In this document: piece after piece, positions 61,442 to 64,000 of the stretch
Numbering within the stretch: position 1 is the stretch's first letter
Layout: every line of letters starts with the position of its first letter
Assembly (NCBI GenBank): GCA_934500875.1
Contig: CAKSTL010000002.1
Coordinates: forward strand, 1-64,000
Source: an uncultured Clostridia bacterium
Lineage (GTDB): Bacteria; Bacillota; Clostridia; UMGS1810
Reading direction: 5' to 3'
DNA length: 64,000 nucleotides
Notes under the pieces: generated by a model
What the model was told of the DNA's origin: nothing
Databases searched by the model: none
The model's input: only the letters and a program-made list of their open reading frames with translations
Program-made: the position numbers and the translations under genes

Positions 61442-61470
61442 TTTACAAAGCGGAAAAAGTGCGATATAAT
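61442..61470 (+). promoter_or_regulatory. Promoter of structured RNA unit 1
   Basis: TTTACA (61442-61447), 17-bp spacer, TATAAT (61465-61470). The RNA closing stem begins with G seven bases downstream at 61477. Confidence 0.8.
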
Positions 61471-61476
61471 ATTTTT

Positions 61477-61664
61477 GCTACATTATATCAATTATAAATG
61501 GTAATCATATTGGGGTATGCGCTTTTGTAAAAAGCGTACACTCCGATTACTTGTATCCTTCAGTGTATGTTATGGGTATTAATTGAAGTAGTGTAGCAAC
61601 TCTCAAGGTCGGAGCTGGACGTTTTTATTGCGTAACTCCGGTTTTCGGGGTTGCGCATTTTTTA
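61477..61664 (+). ncRNA. Candidate structured RNA, unit 1
   Basis: This is a predicted transcript of about 188 nt. GCTACA at 61477-61482 pairs with TGTAGC at 61592-61597, and the stem continues through TCAATTA with TAATTGA. An internal bulged part follows, and the tip contains CGCTTTT with AAAAGCG. After the hairpin domain, a linker of about 30 nt with CGGAG (61610-61614) leads to terminator arms GCGTAACTCCG (61630-61640) and CGGGGTTGCGC (61646-61656) plus a T-run. CGGAG could alternatively pair with CTCCG of the terminator. Family not recognised. Confidence 0.75.
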
Positions 61665-61680
61665 TTTTGCAAACAAAATA

Positions 61681-61709
61681 TTTACAAATTAAAAAAAGTG
61701 TGTTATAAT
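61681..61709 (+). promoter_or_regulatory. Promoter of structured RNA unit 2
   Basis: TTTACA (61681-61686), 17-bp spacer, TATAAT (61704-61709). The RNA closing stem begins with G at 61716. Confidence 0.8.
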
Positions 61710-61715
61710 ATTAAT

Positions 61716-61883
61716 GTCACACAAACTGAATATTTGCATAATACAATGGGAACACTCGTTACGTTAAAAACGAGGGCTTGCTTAACGTTTCCATTGTATA
61801 AATAATGCTGAAATGGTTTGTGTGACAACAAAAGAGCAAAGCCGTTCGTTTTTTGTGCGTGGGCTTTTGCTCACGCATTTTTT
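61716..61883 (+). ncRNA. Candidate structured RNA, unit 2
   Basis: This is a predicted transcript of about 168 nt. A perfect 11-bp closing stem, GTCACACAAAC (61716-61726) with GTTTGTGTGAC (61816-61826), is followed by an internal loop and an upper stem ATACAATGG with CCATTGTAT. The tip holds CTCGTT/AACGAG (61755-61760, 61769-61774), whose loop ACGTTAA (61761-61767) is complementary to TTAACGT (61782-61788), a potential pseudoknot. The terminator is TGCGTG with CACGCA around 61856-61877, then a T-run. GAGCAAAGCC just before it can pair with GGGCTTTTGCTC across the terminator. Confidence 0.78.
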
Positions 61884-61902
61884 ATTTTGCAAGCAAAAAA
61901 TA

Positions 61903-61931
61903 TTTACAAAATAAAAAATGTATGGTATAAT
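61903..61931 (+). promoter_or_regulatory. Promoter of structured RNA unit 3
   Basis: TTTACA (61903-61908), 17-bp spacer, TATAAT (61926-61931). The RNA closing stem begins with G at 61938. Confidence 0.8.
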
Positions 61932-61937
61932 ACTCAG

Positions 61938-62118
61938 GTCACGAGTAATATTTAAAAAAACAGCTATAATATTCTAAAGGAGCTTTCGTTTTGGTAAAAA
62001 CGCAGGCTTTGCCGTTGTTCCTTTAGAATTATTAGCTATTCGGAATGAAAAACTCGTGACACAGTGGGCACTGCCTCGGCGTTTTTCGGTGTGTAGCTTT
62101 GCGCTGCACACTTTTTTA
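61938..62118 (+). ncRNA. Candidate structured RNA, unit 3
   Basis: This is a predicted transcript of about 181 nt. A perfect 9-bp closing stem, GTCACGAGT (61938-61946) with ACTCGTGAC (62052-62060), is followed by a large A-rich internal loop on both sides. The upper stem of about 19 bp carries TTCTAAAGGA against TCCTTTAGAA. The tip has CGTT (61987-61990) with AACG (61999-62002) and a loop GGTAAA that can pair with TTTGCC (62008-62013). The terminator is GTGTGTAGC (62089-62097) with GCTGCACAC (62103-62111) and TTTTTT. Confidence 0.78.
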
Positions 62119-62136
62119 TTTTGCAAACAAAAAATG

Positions 62137-62165
62137 TTTACAAAACAAAAAATGTATGGTATAAT
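62137..62165 (+). promoter_or_regulatory. Promoter of structured RNA unit 4
   Basis: TTTACA (62137-62142), 17-bp spacer, TATAAT (62160-62165). The RNA closing stem begins with G at 62172. Confidence 0.8.
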
Positions 62166-62171
62166 AGTTTC

Positions 62172-62359
62172 GCTACATTATATCAATTATAAATGGTAAT
62201 CATATTGGGGTATGCGCTTTTGCAAAAAGCGTACACTCCGATTAGTCGTCCCTTTATGATTATCATTAGGTGTTGATTTTGATGTAGTGTAGCAACTCTC
62301 AAGGTCGGAGCTGGACGTTTTTATTGCGTAACTCCGGTTTTCGGGGTTGCGCATTTTTT
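62172..62359 (+). ncRNA. Candidate structured RNA, unit 4
   Basis: This is a predicted transcript of about 188 nt, nearly the same as unit 1 at both ends. The closing stem GCTACA...ATCAA pairs with TTGAT...TGTAGC (about 15 bp with wobbles, ends 62172 and 62293). An asymmetric internal loop follows, then a 13-bp upper stem AATGGTAATCATA with TATGATTATCATT (one G-U). The middle 3' strand differs from unit 1 and pairs better. The terminator (62326-62336 with 62342-62352) is followed at once by GGAGGG of the small open frame. CGGAG at 62306-62310 could pair with CTCCG at 62332-62336 as an antiterminator. Confidence 0.77.
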
Positions 62360-62377
62360 ATTTTGGAGGGATTGGGT

Positions 62378-62608
62378 ATGATTAACGATTTCGATTTTGA
62401 AGCAGGGATTATTGCAAAAAAGATTTTGAAGGAGTGCGACAAGTACATAAAAGGAAATATGGAAAACACCGAAATAATTGATAAAATGGCAAATATTGCC
62501 GCTTGCGACACTCTTATCGACATTCAGCTTATTTTGGAAAATGACGAATTGTCCGATACCGGAAAGGTGAGAAAAATAAGAAATGCTTTGTCATTGTATC
62601 ACCGTTAA
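62378..62608 (+). CDS. Small protein of unknown function behind RNA array
   Basis: This 76-codon frame starts at ATG 62378 with GGAGGG seven bases upstream and ends before a strong terminator. The product is acidic and helical by eye (AGIIAKKILKECDKYIKG; IDIQLILENDELSDTGKVRK), with no signal peptide or membrane helix and two cysteines. I do not recognise the family. Its ribosome-binding site directly follows the T-run of RNA unit 4, so its expression should depend on read-through of that terminator unless another promoter exists. Good ribosome-binding spacing argues that it is a real gene, but coding bias is hard to judge at this size. Confidence 0.6.
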   Translation: MINDFDFEAGIIAKKILKECDKYIKGNMENTEIIDKMANIAACDTLIDIQLILENDELSDTGKVRKIRNALSLYHR

Positions 62609-62670
62609 AATGGTATTAAAAATATTTACAATGATATCAAACATAATTAAAACTGCATTAAAACGGCAGC

Positions 62671-62728
62671 AAAAAAAGACGGCTAAAATCATTTTTTTAT
62701 AAGAAATGGATTTAAAACCGTCTTTTTT
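62671..62728. terminator. Long bidirectional terminator
   Basis: AAAAAAGACGG pairs with CCGTCTTTTTT at the base, and TAAAATCATTT with AAATGGATTTAA inside. It serves both the small open frame (+) and the S41 protease gene (-). Confidence 0.88.
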
Positions 62729-62736
62729 GATGCATA

Positions 62737-63930
62737 TTATTTTATTTTTTCTTTCATAACCTCAATTGCGGCGGAAAGCTGTGCGTCCTCGCCGTCGGGA
62801 ATATACCTTACCGAGGTGTTTTTATACTTTTCGTCAAGCTCAACCGTTTTGTCCGGCTCAAGCCCGATTTTGTCTATGCAAACGTTGTTCGGCGTAAAAT
62901 ATTTTGCCGTCGTAATTTTTGCAATCGACTTGTCGCCAAGGTCAAAAATGGTTTGAACAACGCCCTTTCCGTAGGTTTTTGTACCCACCGTATATGCCTT
63001 GCCGTTATCGTGAAGCGAGCTTGTGAAAACCTCTGCCGCGCTTGCCGTCTGCGAATTTGTAAGTATCACAATCGGAAGGTCGATTTTTTCGCTGTCCTTC
63101 GCCTTATAAACCGTTTCGCCGCCGTTTTTGTCCTTCACGGTAAGAATTATGCCTTCGTCAAGAATTTGGTCAACGCAGTTTGTGATGATGTCAAGCGCAC
63201 CGCCGGGATTTGAACGCACGTCAAAAATTATGCCCTTTGCGTTTTTGTTTTTTGCCTCGGCAAGAGCCGATTTAAGCTGCTCGGCGCAGTGACCTTCAAA
63301 CATTGAAATTCTTATATAATAAATGCCGTCCGAAAGCTGTTTTGACGATACCTGAACGGTTTCGATTTCGCTCGGCGAAACGCTTACCGTAACGGTGTTT
63401 TTATTGCGCTCAACCGCCATTTCAAAGGTTTTGCCGTCATATTCTTTTATGGCTGACGATATTTCGGAAAGCTCTGCTCCGACAACGTCGTTTCCGTCGA
63501 TTTTTTTGATTATGTCGCCCGGCAAAAGACCTGCTTTTTCTGCCGGCGTGCCTTCGTAGACGTCCGAAATTACCGTTTCGGCGCCGTCCTTTGTTACCTC
63601 CACGCCTATGCCGGTGTAATTTCCCGTGCTCATTTCGTTGAAAGAATCATATTTTTCGGGTGAAATATACTCTGTATACGGGTCGTTAAGCCCCGCAAGA
63701 TAGCCTGCATATGCCCACTGCTGCATATTGTTTTTGTCAATATCGCCGTAAAAATATTTGTCCACAAGCCTGTCAATGCGGCTGAGTTTTGAGAGTGCGC
63801 CTGCGGTTTGGTTGCTTGACAGAAAATACACAATATTGCTGCCGAAAGCAAAGTACAGAACCGACGACGCCGCAAATGTCAGGATTGCGGTTATCAGCAC
63901 CGTGCAAATTGTTTTTTGCTTGTTAGTCAT
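62737..63930 (-). CDS. S41 family C-terminal processing peptidase
   Basis: This 397-residue protease has an N-terminal membrane helix (about 8-30) that anchors it outside. A PDZ domain (about 100-185, GIGVEVTKDG and GLLPGDIIKKIDG) and an S41 catalytic domain follow. Candidate catalytic residues are Ser in SQTASAAEVF (about 292) and Lys in KTYGKGVVQ (about 317); GIIFDVRSNPGGALD is the family signature. CtpA-like proteases cut envelope proteins or regulate wall hydrolases. Upstream on the same strand lies the end of a probable M23 peptidase gene, a common neighbour. Confidence 0.93.
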   Translation of the reverse strand: MTNKQKTICTVLITAILTFAASSVLYFAFGSNIVYFLSSNQTAGALSKLSRIDRLVDKYFYGDIDKNNMQQWAYAGYLAGLNDPYTEYISPEKYDSFNEMSTGNYTGIGVEVTKDGAETVISDVYEGTPAEKAGLLPGDIIKKIDGNDVVGAELSEISSAIKEYDGKTFEMAVERNKNTVTVSVSPSEIETVQVSSKQLSDGIYYIRISMFEGHCAEQLKSALAEAKNKNAKGIIFDVRSNPGGALDIITNCVDQILDEGIILTVKDKNGGETVYKAKDSEKIDLPIVILTNSQTASAAEVFTSSLHDNGKAYTVGTKTYGKGVVQTIFDLGDKSIAKITTAKYFTPNNVCIDKIGLEPDKTVELDEKYKNTSVRYIPDGEDAQLSAAIEVMKEKIK

Positions 63931-63951
63931 TAAAACACTAATCTCCTATAG

Positions 63952-64000
63952 CTATTTTTGAACATACGGAAGCGGATTTACCGGCGAACCGTTGACACGC
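63952..64000 (-). CDS. C-terminal end of probable M23 metallopeptidase (partial)
   Basis: Only the last codons are in the window, reading RVNGSPVNPLPYVQK then TAG on the minus strand. NGxPVNPLPY is the usual C-terminus of LytM/M23 murein endopeptidases, in which the catalytic fold ends with this strand. The gene sits 21 bp before the S41 protease start (TAGGAGA between them), consistent with an operon for cell-wall remodelling. The rest lies beyond the right edge. Confidence 0.6.
   Translation of the reverse strand, partial: RVNGSPVNPLPYVQK

Larger units (their letters stand above)
61442..62363 (+). repeat. Tandem array of four promoter-hairpin-terminator units
   Basis: Four units of about 239, 222, 234 and 217 bp start at 61442, 61681, 61903 and 62137. 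Each has TTTACA-17-TATAAT, then a hairpin domain of 111-123 nt, then an intrinsic terminator with a T-run followed by ATTTT. The spacer between units (TTTTGCAA, CAAAA, TTTACAAA, GGTATAAT or close forms) is strongly conserved, which points to tandem duplication. Units 1 and 4 are near-identical in their first 70 and last 75 transcribed bases. Units 2 and 3 differ from them and from each other in paired regions. The array fills the gap between livK and the small open frame; no protein gene is seen in it. Confidence 0.85.

Noticed and set aside
61502..62277. Tiny open frames inside the RNA units, such as MVIILGYALL in unit 1 and a longer version in unit 4
   Set aside because: The frames have no ribosome-binding site, and the near-identical units 1 and 4 differ in whether the frame stops after 10 codons. 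They lie in paired regions and look accidental. A TTG frame behind AAAGGAG in unit 3 (11 codons) also lies wholly in a stem.
61477..62359. Calling the RNA units 6S RNA
   Set aside because: The rod with an internal bubble is similar in outline, but the 5' and 3' ends of the transcript do not close the rod, a separate terminator follows, and I see no conserved 6S sequence blocks. I keep it only as a hypothesis to test.
61442..62363. CRISPR array or type III toxin-antitoxin repeat
   Set aside because: Units are over 200 bp with internal promoters and terminators, there are no short direct repeats with spacers, and no cas gene or recognised endoribonuclease toxin is nearby.

Overview
The window looks like chromosomal DNA of an anaerobic, gut-type Firmicute (class Clostridia, possibly an uncultured pectin- or glycan-degrading lineage). 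The evidence is moderate-to-low GC, strong Shine-Dalgarno sites, SLH-domain surface proteins, a V-type ATPase operon, YesM/YesN-type regulation, an SRP RNA in front of dnaX, and sigma-A promoters with clean 17-bp spacers. I see no rRNA, tRNA, CRISPR array, prophage or transposase. The taxonomic placement is inference.

Region 1 (255-22109) is a polysaccharide-use locus. It holds a lipoprotein binding protein with two permeases but no ATPase gene, an SLH surface protein, a GH105-type unsaturated uronyl hydrolase, a second SLH protein, a 1491-residue heparinase II/III-like lyase with a discoidin-like domain, two secreted LamG-like proteins, a membrane-spanning AraC-type regulator and a secreted SGNH esterase. 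A lyase plus a GH105 hydrolase plus an esterase points to an acidic, acetylated polysaccharide such as pectin or rhamnogalacturonan.

Region 2 (22311-33677) is a galactose/ribose-type ABC transporter (mglB-mglA-mglC). A small membrane protein with an InlB B-repeat follows it. Next comes a three-component signalling set: YesN-like regulator, YesM-like kinase and a sugar-binding lipoprotein. Two more secreted proteins of unknown function end the region.

Region 3 (33685-50931) is mostly core genome. It contains a palindromic intergenic repeat whose right part is also found at the left edge of the window, SRP RNA, dnaX, hom, aspartokinase, rlmB, an ACT protein with its UPF0210 partner, a nine-gene V-type ATPase operon and tmcAL.

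Region 4 (50935-61274) holds a Gfo/Idh/MocA oxidoreductase, an ECF sigma/anti-sigma pair, a methyltransferase, an orphan YesN-like regulator and, on the minus strand, a complete branched-chain amino-acid ABC transporter (livK-H-M-G-F).

Region 5 (61442-62608) is the most unusual part. Four tandem units of about 220-240 bp each have a consensus promoter, an extended hairpin that starts exactly at the expected +1 G, and an intrinsic terminator. They look like four small structured RNAs. A 76-codon open frame starts directly after the last terminator. I do not recognise the RNA family or the small protein. The window ends with a minus-strand S41 (CtpA-like) protease and the last codons of a probable M23 metallopeptidase.
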